The position numbers and the translations under genes are program-made. A stretch of DNA of 64,000 bases from Plasticicumulans lactativorans (GTDB taxonomy: Bacteria > Pseudomonadota > Gammaproteobacteria > Competibacterales > Competibacteraceae), in the NCBI RefSeq assembly GCF_004341245.1, contig NZ_SLWY01000019.1, positions 1-64,000 of the forward strand, in the 5' to 3' direction. How positions within the stretch are numbered: position 1 is the first letter of the stretch; the number at the start of each line of letters is the position of its first letter. Below the pieces are notes generated by a model. The model did no database searches and was not told where the DNA came from. It saw only the letters and a program-made list of their open reading frames with translations. Below are positions 29,296-39,028 of this stretch, one piece after another.

Positions 29296-29754
29296 TCAGT
29301 GCCAGAACTTCTTCAGCCAGCCGACGTTGAGCCAGGTGCGCTGCGCGCCGCGGGACAGGAAGTGCTCGCTGTAGAGCCGGTCCTCGCGCTTGATGTGCTC
29401 GATCAGCCAGTGCTTGAGGAAGTCCATCAGGTCCACGCGCGAGACGCGGCCGATGTCGTCCAGGCGCTGCTTGAACTGCAGCACCTGCGCGAGCAGCCCC
29501 TCGTGGTGGCTCTTGTGGGTCTCGTAGTCGGGGTAGCCGAGGATGCGCATCAGGCTCTCCTCGACCACGAAGTGGGTGCGCGTGTACTCGAGCAGCCTGT
29601 CGAAGTCGCGCCGGATGGCCTCGGCGTCGTTGGTCGCCAGCATCGTGGCGTTGATCTGGTTGACCAGATCGACCAGGAAGCGGTGCTGCTCGTCGATCTC
29701 CTGGATGCCGACGCTGAGCTCGTCGGACCACTCCATCACGTTGGCGATGCTCAT
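29296..29754 (-). CDS. Bacteriohemerythrin
   Basis: A single-domain O2-binding di-iron protein of 152 residues. All seven iron ligands are visible: H24, H61, E65, H80, H84, H120 and D125, in the order H / HxxxE / HxxxH / HxxxxD. The N-terminal MEWSDELSVGIQEIDEQH is classical. Likely roles are O2 storage/delivery or sensing at low oxygen. ATG 29754 is preceded by GAGGGG; an in-frame start 13 codons upstream (29793) is possible but less family-like. Confidence 0.93.
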   Translation of the reverse strand: MSIANVMEWSDELSVGIQEIDEQHRFLVDLVNQINATMLATNDAEAIRRDFDRLLEYTRTHFVVEESLMRILGYPDYETHKSHHEGLLAQVLQFKQRLDDIGRVSRVDLMDFLKHWLIEHIKREDRLYSEHFLSRGAQRTWLNVGWLKKFWH

Positions 29755-29816
29755 CGGCGTCGGCCCCTCAGGTGTGTGCACGGTCGCAAGCATAGGCGCT
29801 GCGCCCGGACGGGCGC

Positions 29817-30467
29817 TCAGGCCGAGGCCCGCAGCAGGTCCTCGAGGTAGTCGAGGCGACGGCGCGAGATGTCCATGCGGTTGCGCAGGTGCGGGTCGGG
29901 TTCGTCGAACATCTCCAGCAGGTCCTCGTAGAAGAACACGCTGAAGCTGTCGATGTAGCGCACGTTGCGGTCGACATCGAGCACCAGGTTGTCGAGCCCG
30001 TAGAGGTCGATCAGCTTGCCCTCGTCGTGCCAGGCGCGCGCCGCCTCCAGGAACACCTGCAGCTGCACGCGCGCCTTCGGCAGCGCGTGCAGCAGCGGCA
30101 CGGCGTCGTCCTCGAAGGTCGGGTTGGCGATGTTGAACCACGGCTGCACCGTCTCGGCGATCACCAGCACGTTGTCGATGCCGTCGACGCTGGTGTAGAC
30201 GAACATCGCCGCCGGCACGATGTCGCGCAGCCGCGTGCGCAGTTCGTTGTAGTCCCGCTGCAGCACGCGCACCTCGGGGAAGCTGCACAGCGTCCGCGGG
30301 CACTTGATCACGCGGTCGACCACCAGTGCGCCGCCGTCGCGCGACAGCACCCGCGTGGTGCGCCACACCTCGCAGTGATTGCCGACCGTCGACATCAGCG
30401 TCGTGTTCAGCCCGGCCGTGTTGATGCAGCCGATGCTGGTCGTCAGTTCCCGGTTGCGCCTGCTCAT
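29817..30467 (-). CDS. Conserved hypothetical protein, kinase-like motif suspected
   Basis: A 216-residue cytoplasmic protein of unknown family. The C-terminal part reads HDEGKLIDLYGLDNLVLDVD then IDSFSVFFYEDLLEM. This recalls the G-x-D-x-x-G-x-x-N ... D ... DF arrangement of kinase-like/aminoglycoside-kinase folds, but no nucleotide-binding lysine motif is evident. ATG 30467 is preferred over 30497. It lies just upstream of the bacteriohemerythrin gene on the same strand (62 bases), so the two may be co-regulated. The function cannot be assigned. Confidence 0.55.
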   Translation of the reverse strand: MSRRNRELTTSIGCINTAGLNTTLMSTVGNHCEVWRTTRVLSRDGGALVVDRVIKCPRTLCSFPEVRVLQRDYNELRTRLRDIVPAAMFVYTSVDGIDNVLVIAETVQPWFNIANPTFEDDAVPLLHALPKARVQLQVFLEAARAWHDEGKLIDLYGLDNLVLDVDRNVRYIDSFSVFFYEDLLEMFDEPDPHLRNRMDISRRRLDYLEDLLRASA

Positions 30468-30515
30468 CGCGTCCTCCGTCCCGCCACTGTGCCGCACTGT
30501 AACCGATGCCGCCGC

Positions 30516-31181
30516 TCACTCGGCGCAATCGCCGTTGAGCGCCCGCAGCGACGTCCCCGGTGACCCGTACAGCCAGCGCTCGAAGTGCACGCGGCGCCGC
30601 GGCCAGTCGTGGTCGAGCAGCGCGAACCACGCGGTGTCGCGGCTCTCGCCCTTGACCACCATGTGCTGGCGGAACAGCCCCTCGTAGCGAAAGCCCATGC
30701 GCGTCGCCGCGGCGCGGCTCGCCGCGTTGCGGCTGTCGCACTTCCACTCGGCGCGCCGGTAGCCGAGCTCATCGAACAGGTGGCCGAGCAGCAGGTAGGT
30801 GGTCTCGGTGTTGGCGCGGCCGCGCTGCGCCGCCGGCGCGTACCAGAGGCTGCCGAGCTCGGCGCGCCCCATCGCCGGCTCGACGTTCATCAGCGAGACC
30901 ATGCCGATGCGCGCCCCGCCGTTGCGGGCGCGCACCGTGAAGGTGAGCTTGTCGCCGCGCGCCGCGCTCGCCGCGAGCGCGGCGGCGAAGGCATCCGCGT
31001 CGGCGTAGGGGCCGTCGAGCAGGTAGCGCCACAGCGCCTGCGCCGCCGGCGGCTCGTGCCCGGCACGGTAGAGCCCGGCGGCGTCGGCCACCGGGTCGAG
31101 CGGCCGCAGTTCGACGAAGCGCCCCTCGAAGCGGCGCGGGGCGGGGCGCGGCCACGGGCCGCGGGTGCTGGTCTCGCTCAT
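30516..31181 (-). CDS. GNAT-family N-acetyltransferase
   Basis: A 221-residue RimJ/RimL-type acetyltransferase. The family run is GRFVELRPLDPVADA at the N-terminus, IGMVSLMNVEPAMGRAELG (strands 4-5), AQRGRANTETTYLLLGHLFDELGYRRAEWKCD and the C-terminal NAASRAAATRMGFRYEGLFRQHMVVKG. The substrate is not predictable; such proteins acetylate ribosomal protein termini, amino acids or antibiotics. Confidence 0.88.
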   Translation of the reverse strand: MSETSTRGPWPRPAPRRFEGRFVELRPLDPVADAAGLYRAGHEPPAAQALWRYLLDGPYADADAFAAALAASAARGDKLTFTVRARNGGARIGMVSLMNVEPAMGRAELGSLWYAPAAQRGRANTETTYLLLGHLFDELGYRRAEWKCDSRNAASRAAATRMGFRYEGLFRQHMVVKGESRDTAWFALLDHDWPRRRVHFERWLYGSPGTSLRALNGDCAE

Positions 31182-31337
31182 GCGTCACGGCCTCGCGCGG
31201 GCGGACGGCGCCCGCTTCGCGCACAGCGTGCCCCAGGCCGCGGGCGCCGCGCCAGCCGCCGCCGGCTCGACGCCGGCGCCGGCGCGCGGAACAATCGGCG
31301 CAGCCGCCGACCCGGCGCCGCCGCGGAACCCGTGCCC

Positions 31338-31748
31338 ATGCCCTCCTCCCGCCTCCTCGCCCTCGCCGCGCTGGCCGCGCTCGCCGGCTGCGCCGCCGAC
31401 ATGCGCCCGCCCGGCACCCCCGCCGCCGCGCTGAGCTACACCGGTGCCGGCTACCGCGGCGGCTCCGGCTATGCCGTCGCCATCCACATCGACGCCGCCG
31501 GCCAGGGCACCGTGGCGCTCGACAGCGACTGCCGCGGCGGTGCCACCATCGCCCCCGGCAGCGTCGTGCGCGAAGGCGCGCAGCTCAGCCTGCGCGCCTT
31601 CGGCTGCAGCGGCAGCACCATCGGCGTCGACCTGGTCAACGTGCGCCTCGAACCCGGGCTCATCGCCGCCGGGCAGCTCTTCTTCCTCGAGCGGCGCGAC
31701 GGCAACCTCACCCGCATCGGCAAGCCGATGCTGCTCGGCCCGCGCTGA
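31338..31748 (+). CDS. Small predicted lipoprotein
   Basis: A 136-residue protein with a lipoprotein signal ending LAALAGC (Cys18). The mature part is short and Gly-rich with two cysteines (SDCRGG, FGCSGS), suggesting one disulfide and a small beta-rich fold. No known family is recognised. ATG 31338 gives the signal peptide directly. The gene stands alone between convergent or divergent neighbours. Confidence 0.6.
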   Translation: MPSSRLLALAALAALAGCAADMRPPGTPAAALSYTGAGYRGGSGYAVAIHIDAAGQGTVALDSDCRGGATIAPGSVVREGAQLSLRAFGCSGSTIGVDLVNVRLEPGLIAAGQLFFLERRDGNLTRIGKPMLLGPR

Positions 31749-31874
31749 GCCGCGCGGCCCGATCCCTGCGCGCTAGCGCGGCTTCGGCCACGGCGGCCTG
31801 ACGCCCCGCCTTCGCCGGCGCGGCACGACCGCGCCGCCGGGGTTCCGCGGGCAGCCAGCAGCGGTGCCACGGCC

Positions 31875-32873
31875 TCAGTCGCCGGTCGAGGAGGCGCGCC
31901 CGTAGGATCGGCGGTACCAGTCCGGGCGCTCCTCCGGGTTGCCACGGGACAGTGGCACCTCGCGGCCGGCTTCGAGGGCCTGCAGGCGCGCCTCGATGAA
32001 GCCCAGCACCACCCGCAGCGCGGGCGACCCCTGCCGCAGCGGTCGGTGCACCAGCTTGACCGGCGGGTCATCGGGGGTTTCCCAGTCCAGCAGGGCCGGT
32101 ACCAGACACCCATCGCGCAGCAGGTGCTGGACGGACAGGTCGGCGAAACGGCCGATGCCCTCGCCGGCCAGCACCGCCTCCAGGGCGAGGTCGCGGTGAT
32201 CGCTGACCAGCCAGCCCGACAGCTTGACCGCCTCCTCCTCGGTACCCCGCCGGTAGCGCCAATAGTCGAGCAGCACCCCCTTCGGCGTGCGCACCAGAAA
32301 GGCCGCGTGCCGGGCGAGGTCCCGCGGCCGCTCGGGCATGCCGTGACGGGCCCAGTAGGCCGGGGTCGCGCAGACCAGCAGCCGCATCCGCGCGACCTCG
32401 CGCACGACCAGGTCGAGCGCCTCCGGCCAGCCGAGCACGACGCAGATGTCGATGCCGCTGGCGTCGACGTCCGCGATCGTCGTGCGGTCGACCATGCGCA
32501 GTTCGATCTGGATGTCGGGATAGTCGCGGTGGAACGCCGGGAGCGCCGGCAGGATCCAGAAGCGCGTCATCAGCGGGGGCGCCTCGACCACGACCGTGCC
32601 CCGCGGGCTCTCGCCGCTGCGGCGGAAGCCCTGTTCGGCTTCGGCGAGCCGGGCGACGACGCTCTCGCAGACGGCGAGGTAGCGTTCCCCGTCGGCGGTC
32701 AGCACCAGGCCGCGTGCCGTGCGGTCGAAGAGGCGCACGCCCAGCTCCCGTTCGAGCGCGGTGACCAGCTTGGCCACCGCCGGCACGCTCACCGCGAAGC
32801 GCCGCGCCGCCCGCGAGAAGCTGCCCTCGCCGGCGGCGGCGACGAAGTACTGGATGGCGCGCAGCTTGTCCAT
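31875..32873 (-). CDS. LysR-family transcriptional regulator
   Basis: A 332-residue DNA-binding regulator. The N-terminal winged helix-turn-helix reads MDKLRAIQYFVAAAGEGSFSRAARR ... VPAVAKLVTALERELGVRLFDRTARGLVLT, followed by a substrate-binding-like effector domain. ATG 32873 is the classical LysR start. It is divergent from a Bug-type receptor gene, the usual arrangement where the regulator controls the neighbour. It is somewhat longer than typical because of a basic C-terminal tail. Confidence 0.93.
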   Translation of the reverse strand: MDKLRAIQYFVAAAGEGSFSRAARRFAVSVPAVAKLVTALERELGVRLFDRTARGLVLTADGERYLAVCESVVARLAEAEQGFRRSGESPRGTVVVEAPPLMTRFWILPALPAFHRDYPDIQIELRMVDRTTIADVDASGIDICVVLGWPEALDLVVREVARMRLLVCATPAYWARHGMPERPRDLARHAAFLVRTPKGVLLDYWRYRRGTEEEAVKLSGWLVSDHRDLALEAVLAGEGIGRFADLSVQHLLRDGCLVPALLDWETPDDPPVKLVHRPLRQGSPALRVVLGFIEARLQALEAGREVPLSRGNPEERPDWYRRSYGRASSTGD

Positions 32874-32904
32874 CGGTGTCTCCGGGAGCACGGGAAGCCG
32901 CAGC

Positions 32905-32920
32905 TTAAACCGAAGGTTCA
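32905..32920. promoter_or_regulatory. Candidate LysR-type dyad in the lysR/Bug intergenic region
   Basis: AACC (32908-32911) and GGTT (32915-32918) form an inverted repeat inside TTAAACCGAAGGTTCA. This is one of the few AT-containing stretches of this spacer and sits 32 bases upstream of lysR. It fits a T-N11-A type box loosely; binding is not shown. Confidence 0.35.
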
Positions 32921-33002
32921 CACCGGGCTTGCCGGCCACGGCATCGCCGTGGCGATGACCGGCGCACTACGATGGCCGCACGATCAGCCTCGGAGGTGCG
33001 GA

Positions 33003-33956
33003 ATGAAACGCTTGCTGGGTCTGCTGTTGTCGCTCGGTCTGGCAATGGGGGCCGCGCTGGCGGACGGCTACCCCGGGAAACCGGTCAGCCTGATCGTGCC
33101 GCTGCCCGCCGGCGGCCCCACCGATGCCGCCGCGCGCATCATTGCAGAGGCGCTCGCGCGGGCGCTCGGCCAGCCCTTCGTCGTCATCAACCGGCCCGGT
33201 GCGGAAGGCGCCATCGGCGCCCGCGCCGCGGCGACCGCCGCGGCGGACGGCTACACGCTGCTGTTCGGCGTGGCCTCGCTCGTCGCCCTGCCGCTCCTGC
33301 AGGAACCGCCCCCGCTGGATGTGGCCCGTGACCTGAGCCCGGTCGCCACGATCGGGCGCTTCCCGTTCGTCCTGTCCGTCCATCCCGCGGTACCGGCCAC
33401 CGACGTGGCGGCGTTCGTCGCCTTCGCGCGCAGCCGCGAGGAACCGCTGATGTATGCCGCGAGCACCGCGGGCGAGGAACTCGCGGCTGCGGAGTTCCGG
33501 CGGGCGACGGGCGTGCGCCTGACGCGGGTGCCCTACAAGGGCAGCGCGCAGGCCATCCCCGACCTGCTCGCCGGCCGGGTGCAGGTGATGTTCGGGCCGG
33601 TCGCCAGCGTGCTGCCCCATGCCCGCGACGGCAGGCTGCGCCTGCTCGCGGCGCTGACGCCGGCACGCATCCCGGCGCTGCCGGAGCTGCCGACGCTGGC
33701 GGAAGCCGGCATCGCCGACGTCACGGTGCCGTCCTGGCAGGCGGTCTTCGCGCCCGCCGGGACGCCGCAGCCGATCGTCGCGCGGCTCGCGGCGGCGATC
33801 GACACGGCGCTGAGCAGCGCGGAGGTGCGGGCACAGCTCGACCGCCTCATGCTGCAGCCGGAAACCTCGTCGCCGCAGGCACTCGCCCGCAGGATCGACG
33901 AGGATGGCCGCATCTGGCAGCGGTTCGCCCGCGACGACATGCGGGCCGCGCCGTGA
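33003..33956 (+). CDS. Bug-family tripartite tricarboxylate transporter receptor
   Basis: A periplasmic receptor of 317 residues. A signal peptide (LLGLLLSLGLAMGAALAD) is followed by the Bug hallmarks YPGKPVSLIVPLPAGGPTDAAAR, VVINRPGAEGAIGA, VPYKGSAQAIPDLLAGRVQVMF and LPTLAEAG. Ligands are usually small carboxylates or amides. No TctA/TctB membrane genes lie nearby, as is common for the many orphan Bug genes of betaproteobacteria. Control by the divergent LysR is likely. Confidence 0.92.
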   Translation: MKRLLGLLLSLGLAMGAALADGYPGKPVSLIVPLPAGGPTDAAARIIAEALARALGQPFVVINRPGAEGAIGARAAATAAADGYTLLFGVASLVALPLLQEPPPLDVARDLSPVATIGRFPFVLSVHPAVPATDVAAFVAFARSREEPLMYAASTAGEELAAAEFRRATGVRLTRVPYKGSAQAIPDLLAGRVQVMFGPVASVLPHARDGRLRLLAALTPARIPALPELPTLAEAGIADVTVPSWQAVFAPAGTPQPIVARLAAAIDTALSSAEVRAQLDRLMLQPETSSPQALARRIDEDGRIWQRFARDDMRAAP

Positions 33957-34105
33957 GGCGAGCGCCGCCAGCGGCTGCGCGGAGACACCGTTGACCGGTG
34001 TCATCGGGCTGCCGGCAACCGGATCACAGGGCCGCACGATGCCCCTGCGCGCGGGCACCCCCGCCACGCTGCCAAAACGCCGCGCATGCCGTAGCCTTGG
34101 GCGGC

Positions 34106-36253
34106 ATGAAACCGCGCGCCCGCTTCGCCCCCTGGCTGTACCTCCTGCCCCTCCTGTTCGCCGCGATCGCCGCCGTGCACGCCGCCGACGGCGCGGTGAC
34201 CGTGGTGCTGCACCCGGGCGACCAGCCGCAGCGCCTCGCCACGGTGGTCGAGGCGCTGCGCGACAGCAGCCGGCCGCTGACGGTGCGCTGGGAGGACGCG
34301 CCCGCCGCCGCACCGGCCACCGCAGCGGTCGCTCCGGCCGCCAGCGCCGCGCCGGGGCTGTGGACATCGTTCGAGGCCGGCCTGGCGAAGGACCTGCGCG
34401 GCCTCGTGTACCTGCCGGCGCTGCTGCAGGCGATCGCGGCGGCGTGGCCGGGGCCGGCGGACACCGCGTGGCTGCTCGGGCTGTTCGCGGTGGCGGGGAT
34501 CGGCGCCTGGGGGGTGCACGCGCTGCTGCGGCGCCTGTCGGGCACGCGCCCGGCGCCCGCGCCCGACCTGGTCGAGCGCCTGCGCGCGAGCTGCTTCGTG
34601 CTGCTGATCGACGCCGCGGCGCTCGCCGCCTTCGTGCTGCTCGGCCGCATCGGCCTCGCCTGGCTGACCGCCGACGCGGCGCGCGAGGCCGGTGAGCGCC
34701 TGCTGCTGGGCGGTGCGACCGCGGCCCTGTACCTGCTCTGCGGGCGCTTCCTGCTGGCGCCCGGTGCGCCCGCCCGGCGCCTGCTGCCGCTGCCCGACCC
34801 CGGCTGGCACTTCGGCATGCTGCTCGCCTACGGCGTGCTCGGCTCGGCGGTCGGCCAGAGCGTGCGGCTGGCGCAGGACCTGCGCGGCGACGCGCTGGCG
34901 ACCGAGGGGGGCTTCCTGCTCGGCGCGACGGTGCTGACGCTGCTGAAGCTCGTCTGGTTCTGGGGCGGGCGCCACGGCATCAGCGCGCTGGCCCGCGGCG
35001 AAGGCATGCAGCCGCCGTGGCGCTGTGTGCTCGCCGCCGCGCTGCCGTGGCTGCTGATCGCCTTCGCGGTGCTGATCTGGATGCTCGGCTGCATCGCCGC
35101 GGCGGCGCCGCAGCGCGCGCACTGGGGCGCGGCGGCGGGGGCGACGCAGATCCTGGTGCTGGTGCTGCCGATCGCCGCCATCGGCGCCGATGCCCTGGTC
35201 GGCACGCTGATCGAGCGCCGCACCGGCGGGCGCGCGCTGGCGCCGCTGCCGGCCGCCGCCACCACGGTGGCACGCACCCTCGCCGGCGGCGCCGTGTGGG
35301 TGTTCGGGCTGTACGCGATCGCGCGGATGTGGAACCTCTACCTGCTCGATCCCGGCTCGTCGGCCGCGCTGGCGGCGATCGGCGCGCTGCTGCGGATCAG
35401 CGCGGCGCTGATCGCGGCCTGGGTGGCCTGGCGCTTCCTCGGCGCCTGGTTCGACGCGCACGCACCGCAGCCGCGCAGCCTGGTGCCGGGCGAGGATGAG
35501 GGTGAGGTCCCGGTGCAGCAGGGGCGCTTCGCCACCGTGCTGCCGCTGCTGCGCCACCTGAGCCGCGGCGCGATCCTCGCGGTCGGCACGCTCGTGGTGC
35601 TGTCGGCGCTCGGCATCGACATCGGGCCGCTGCTGGCCGGCTTCGGCGTGCTCGGCCTGGCGCTGTCGTTCGGCTCGCAGGCGCTGGTGCGCGACATCAT
35701 CTCCGGCGCGTTCTTCATGGCCGACGATGCCTTCCGCCTCGGCGAGTACGTCGACACCGGCCGCCTGCGCGGCACCGTGGAGCGCATCACGCTGCGCTCG
35801 GTGCAGTTGCGCCACCAGAACGGCCAGATCCACACCGTGCCGTTCGGCCAGCTGCAGGCCGTCACCAATTTCAGCCGCGACTGGGCGACGATGAAGTTCA
35901 CCATCCGCATCGAGCGTGACGCCGACCTCGAGAAGGCGCGCAAGACGATCAAGAAGGTCGGCCTGCTGATGCTCGAGGACCCGGAGCTCGGACCGGACTT
36001 CCTGGTGCCGCTGAAGCTGCAGGGCATCCAGGACATCACCGACACCGCGGTGGTGCTGCGCCTGAAGTTCACCTCGAAGCCGACCCGGCCGACCTACCTG
36101 CAGCGCGAGGCGCTGAAGCGCGTCTACCGCGCGCTGCAGGAGGCCGGCGTGGCGCTCGCCTCCAACGTCGTCACCGTGCGCGGTGGCGAGGCGTCGGCCG
36201 CCGCGGCAGCGGCCGTGCCCGCCGGCCCCGCCGCCGCGCTGCCACCGCTCTGA
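34106..36253 (+). CDS. Large mechanosensitive channel, MscS family
   Basis: A 715-residue inner-membrane channel. A signal peptide and short periplasmic part are followed by some ten predicted helices, then the MscS core: pore helix [31 protein letters not shown], beta domain [46 protein letters not shown] (shown in overlapping parts in the frame), and an alpha/beta C-terminal domain. The size fits YbiO/YnaI-type relatives rather than MscS itself. It opens under membrane tension during osmotic downshock. A Pro/Ala tail is present. Confidence 0.9.
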   Translation: MKPRARFAPWLYLLPLLFAAIAAVHAADGAVTVVLHPGDQPQRLATVVEALRDSSRPLTVRWEDAPAAAPATAAVAPAASAAPGLWTSFEAGLAKDLRGLVYLPALLQAIAAAWPGPADTAWLLGLFAVAGIGAWGVHALLRRLSGTRPAPAPDLVERLRASCFVLLIDAAALAAFVLLGRIGLAWLTADAAREAGERLLLGGATAALYLLCGRFLLAPGAPARRLLPLPDPGWHFGMLLAYGVLGSAVGQSVRLAQDLRGDALATEGGFLLGATVLTLLKLVWFWGGRHGISALARGEGMQPPWRCVLAAALPWLLIAFAVLIWMLGCIAAAAPQRAHWGAAAGATQILVLVLPIAAIGADALVGTLIERRTGGRALAPLPAAATTVARTLAGGAVWVFGLYAIARMWNLYLLDPGSSAALAAIGALLRISAALIAAWVAWRFLGAWFDAHAPQPRSLVPGEDEGEVPVQQGRFATVLPLLRHLSRGAILAVGTLVVLSALGIDIGPLLAGFGVLGLALSFGSQALVRDIISGAFFMADDAFRLGEYVDTGRLRGTVERITLRSVQLRHQNGQIHTVPFGQLQAVTNFSRDWATMKFTIRIERDADLEKARKTIKKVGLLMLEDPELGPDFLVPLKLQGIQDITDTAVVLRLKFTSKPTRPTYLQREALKRVYRALQEAGVALASNVVTVRGGEASAAAAAAVPAGPAAALPPL

Positions 36254-36327
36254 GCGCGGCGGGCGGCATCCCGCCGGGCCCTGCGCGCGTAAGATCGGTA
36301 CCATCCCACGCCCCGAGGAGGCCTCCG

Positions 36328-36981
36328 ATGTTCGGCTTCGGCAAAAAGACCGAGATGGTCGACCCCGCCCATGCGCTGCCCGGCCGCGAGCAGGCGATGC
36401 GCGTGCCCGCGCAGCACTACGTCAACGGCCACGCGCTGCTCCCGCCCTTCCCCGCGCCGCTGCAGCGCGCGCTGTTCGGGCTCGGCTGCTTCTGGGGCGC
36501 GGAGCGCAAGTTCTGGCAGCGCGCCGGGGTGTGGTCGACGATGGTCGGCTACGCCGGCGGCTACACCCCCAACCCGGGCTACGAGGAGGTCTGCAGCGGG
36601 CGCACCGGCCACGCCGAGGTGGTGCAGGTGGTGTTCGACCCGCGCGAGGTGAGCTACGCCGAGCTGCTCGCGCTGTTCTGGGAGGCGCACGACCCGACCC
36701 AGGGCATGCGCCAGGGCAACGACGTCGGCACCCAGTACCGCAGCGCGATCTACACCTTCGACGACGCCCAGCTCGCCGCCGCCGAGGCCTCGCAGGCAGC
36801 CTACCAGCGCGCGCTGAGCGCCGCCGGCCACGGCGCGATCACCACCGAGATCCGCCCCGCGCCGCCGTTCTACTACGCCGAGGACTACCACCAGCAGTAC
36901 CTGGCGAAGAACCCCGGCGGCTACTGCGGGCTCGGCGGCACCGGCGTGAGCTGCCCGGTCGGCCTGACCGGCGGCGTCTGA
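36328..36981 (+). CDS. msrA: Peptide methionine sulfoxide reductase A
   Basis: Reduces methionine-S-sulfoxide in proteins. The 217-residue protein carries the catalytic GCFWGAER (Cys54), followed by [26 protein letters not shown] and [11 protein letters not shown]-terminal cysteines ([16 protein letters not shown]) act as resolving residues. There is no signal peptide, so it is cytoplasmic. It is a stand-alone MsrA, with no MsrB fused or adjacent. Confidence 0.95.
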   Translation: MFGFGKKTEMVDPAHALPGREQAMRVPAQHYVNGHALLPPFPAPLQRALFGLGCFWGAERKFWQRAGVWSTMVGYAGGYTPNPGYEEVCSGRTGHAEVVQVVFDPREVSYAELLALFWEAHDPTQGMRQGNDVGTQYRSAIYTFDDAQLAAAEASQAAYQRALSAAGHGAITTEIRPAPPFYYAEDYHQQYLAKNPGGYCGLGGTGVSCPVGLTGGV

Positions 36982-37023
36982 ACCACCCCTCGCTTTACCC
37001 CCTCCCCCTTCCCTTCCTCCCGC

Positions 37024-37045
37024 GGCGGGGCGCTTGCGCCCCGCC
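37024..37045 (+). terminator. GC hairpin after msrA
   Basis: GGCGGGGCGC (37024-37033) pairs perfectly with GCGCCCCGCC (37036-37045) across a TT loop, 43 bases past msrA and 15 bases before the next start. No T-run follows, so termination may be partial, with some read-through into the permease gene. Confidence 0.5.
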
Positions 37046-37059
37046 CATTCTCCAGAGTC

Positions 37060-38271
37060 ATGATGATCGCCACTCTGATCTTCCTTGCCACCTACCTCGT
37101 GATCGCCGCCGGGCGCGTGCCCGGCTGGCACATCGACCGCGCCGGCGCGGCGCTGCTCGGCGCCGCGCTGATGGTGGCGAGCGGCGTGCTGACGCTCGAA
37201 CAGGCCTACGCGGCGGTCGACGCCGACACCCTGGTGCTGCTGTTCGGGATGATGATCGTCGTCGCCAACCTGCGCCTGTCCGGTTTCTTCCGCCTGGTCA
37301 ACGCCTTCGTGGTGCGCCGCGCGCGCCACCCGCTGCTGCTGCTGCTGGCGGTGGTGCTGGTGTCGGGGCTGCTGTCGGCGCTGCTGGTCAACGACACCAT
37401 CTGCCTGGTGATGACGCCGCTGGTGCTCGAAGTGGTGCTGGCGCTGAAGCGCCGGCCGCTGCCCTACCTGCTGGCGATCGCGATGGCGGCCAACATCGGC
37501 TCGGTGGCGACGATCACCGGCAACCCGCAGAACATGATCATCGGCACGCTGTCGGGGCTGCCCTACGGTGCCTTCGCCGGCGCGCTGTGGCCGGTGGCGG
37601 CGGTCGGCCTGCTGCTGGCGACCGTGCTGATCGCGCTCGCCTTCCCGCGCGAGTTCCTGGTGCGCGGCGGCCTCGGCGCCCCGGCGCTGCGCCCGCCGCG
37701 TGTCAATGTCTGGCTCGCCGGCAAGTCGGCGCTGGTGCTGGTGGCGATGGTGGCGGCCTTCTTCCTCGGCGTGCCGCCGGCGGAGGTGGCCTTCGTCGGC
37801 GGCGCCTACCTGCTGCTGACGCGCCGCGTGAAGGTGGCGAAGATCTACCTGGAGATCGACTGGCCGCTGCTGGTGATGTTCGCCGGCCTGTTCGTCGTCG
37901 TCGGCGGGCTCGAACACGCGGTGCTGACGCCGGCGCGCGTGGCCGAGCTCGGCAGCCTCGGGCTCGACCGCCTGCCGGTGCTCGCGCTGCTCACCGCGGC
38001 GCTCTCCAACCTGGTCAGCAACGTGCCGGCGGTGCTGCTGCTGAAGCCCTTCGTCGCCCCGCTCGCCGATCCGCAGGCGGCCTGGCTCGGCGTGGCGATG
38101 GCCTCGACCCTCGCCGGCAACTTCACGCTGCTCGGCTCGGTGGCGAACCTGATCGTCGCCCAGCGCGCGCGCAGCCTCGGCGTCAGCGTCGGCTTCTGGG
38201 CCTACTTCGCGGTGGGCGCGCCGCTCACCGTGCTGAGCATCGCCGCCGGCGTCTGGCTGCTCGGGCCCTAG
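37060..38271 (+). CDS. SLC13/ArsB-NhaD superfamily anion permease
   Basis: A 403-residue inner-membrane transporter with 10-12 helices. Landmarks of the ion-transporter superfamily are LLVNDTICLVMTPLVLEVV, the hairpin motif ITGNPQNMIIGTLSG and the second repeat ALSNLVSNVPAVLLLKPF. Related proteins carry arsenite, Na+/H+ or dicarboxylates; the substrate cannot be chosen here and no ars genes are adjacent. The stop shares a CTAG with the convergent DUF4202 gene. Confidence 0.82.
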   Translation: MMIATLIFLATYLVIAAGRVPGWHIDRAGAALLGAALMVASGVLTLEQAYAAVDADTLVLLFGMMIVVANLRLSGFFRLVNAFVVRRARHPLLLLLAVVLVSGLLSALLVNDTICLVMTPLVLEVVLALKRRPLPYLLAIAMAANIGSVATITGNPQNMIIGTLSGLPYGAFAGALWPVAAVGLLLATVLIALAFPREFLVRGGLGAPALRPPRVNVWLAGKSALVLVAMVAAFFLGVPPAEVAFVGGAYLLLTRRVKVAKIYLEIDWPLLVMFAGLFVVVGGLEHAVLTPARVAELGSLGLDRLPVLALLTAALSNLVSNVPAVLLLKPFVAPLADPQAAWLGVAMASTLAGNFTLLGSVANLIVAQRARSLGVSVGFWAYFAVGAPLTVLSIAAGVWLLGP

Positions 38272-38858
38272 CCGCCGAGCGCGCGGGCGACGATGCCCTG
38301 CGCGTAGGGCGACAGCGGCAGCGTGGCGGCGGCGGCCTGGCCGACCGGCGACATCTTCGCCCAGGTCTTGCGCACGATGCCGATCACCTTGGCCTCGTCG
38401 TGCTGCGGGCCGAAGGCGTCGAAGTCGTACTGCAGGAAGGCGAGGCAGATGGCGTCCTCCAGCGCCTGCGCCTCGGCGTCCTGCTTCAGCCGCTCGCGGC
38501 GGATCAGCGCCTGCGTGCGGGCGAGGGTGTCGGCGTCGAAGCCGAGCTGCGCCAGCACCGCGCCGGCCTGCTCGGCGTGGAAGCGCTTGAGCTCGGCGCG
38601 CCAGCGCAGGTAGCCCTCGCGGGTCATCGGGTAGCCGCTGCGCGGGTGCTCCCAGCGGCGCAGGTGGTGCGCGCGCGCCGCCAGCCGCAGCGCCTCGCCC
38701 GCCTGCGGGTACATCCGCTCCAGCCAGGTGCTGACGCGCCGGGCGTTGATCCACTCGCGCGGCACCGGCGCGCCGTCGTCGCCGGGCACGCTGACCGGGT
38801 CGTGGGCGTTGGCGGCATCGAAGGCGGCGTAGGCGCGGGCGAGGCGGTCGGCGGTCAT
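38268..38858 (-). CDS. DUF4202 family protein
   Basis: A 196-residue cytoplasmic helical protein. The family segments are RLARAYAAFDAANAHDPVSV, INARRVSTWLERMYPQAGEALRLAARAHHLRRWEHPR, YPMTREGYLRWRAELKRFHAEQA and FLQYDFDAFGPQHDEAKVIGIVRKTWAKMS. The conserved AHHLRRWE and KRFHAE positions suggest an HD-like metal site. No function is established. Its stop overlaps the permease stop within a CTAG. Confidence 0.85.
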   Translation of the reverse strand: MTADRLARAYAAFDAANAHDPVSVPGDDGAPVPREWINARRVSTWLERMYPQAGEALRLAARAHHLRRWEHPRSGYPMTREGYLRWRAELKRFHAEQAGAVLAQLGFDADTLARTQALIRRERLKQDAEAQALEDAICLAFLQYDFDAFGPQHDEAKVIGIVRKTWAKMSPVGQAAAATLPLSPYAQGIVARALGG

Positions 38859-38953
38859 GGCGGCGGCTCCGGGCAGGTGACGGCCCCAGAGGATAGCCCC
38901 GCCGCGGCACGCGCCGAACCTCCCCGCACCGCGAACCCCTGCCCCCGGGAAGC

Positions 38954-38990
38954 CCTTCTCCCCCTGGGAGCAGGGCCGCGGGGATGAGGG
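38954..38990 (+). repeat. REP-like intergenic repeat, copy A
   Basis: CCTTCTCCCCCTGGGAGCAGGG starts an imperfect dyad followed by a GGGGATGAGGG tail. It matches copy B (51778-51799, opposite strand) at 18 of 22 positions by eye. It lies downstream of atzF and is typical in form of dispersed CTCCC/GGGAG intergenic repeats. Confidence 0.55.
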
Positions 38991-39028
38991 TTCTTTCAGC
39001 AGCGGCGACCCGCGCCCGCGCGGCGGCC

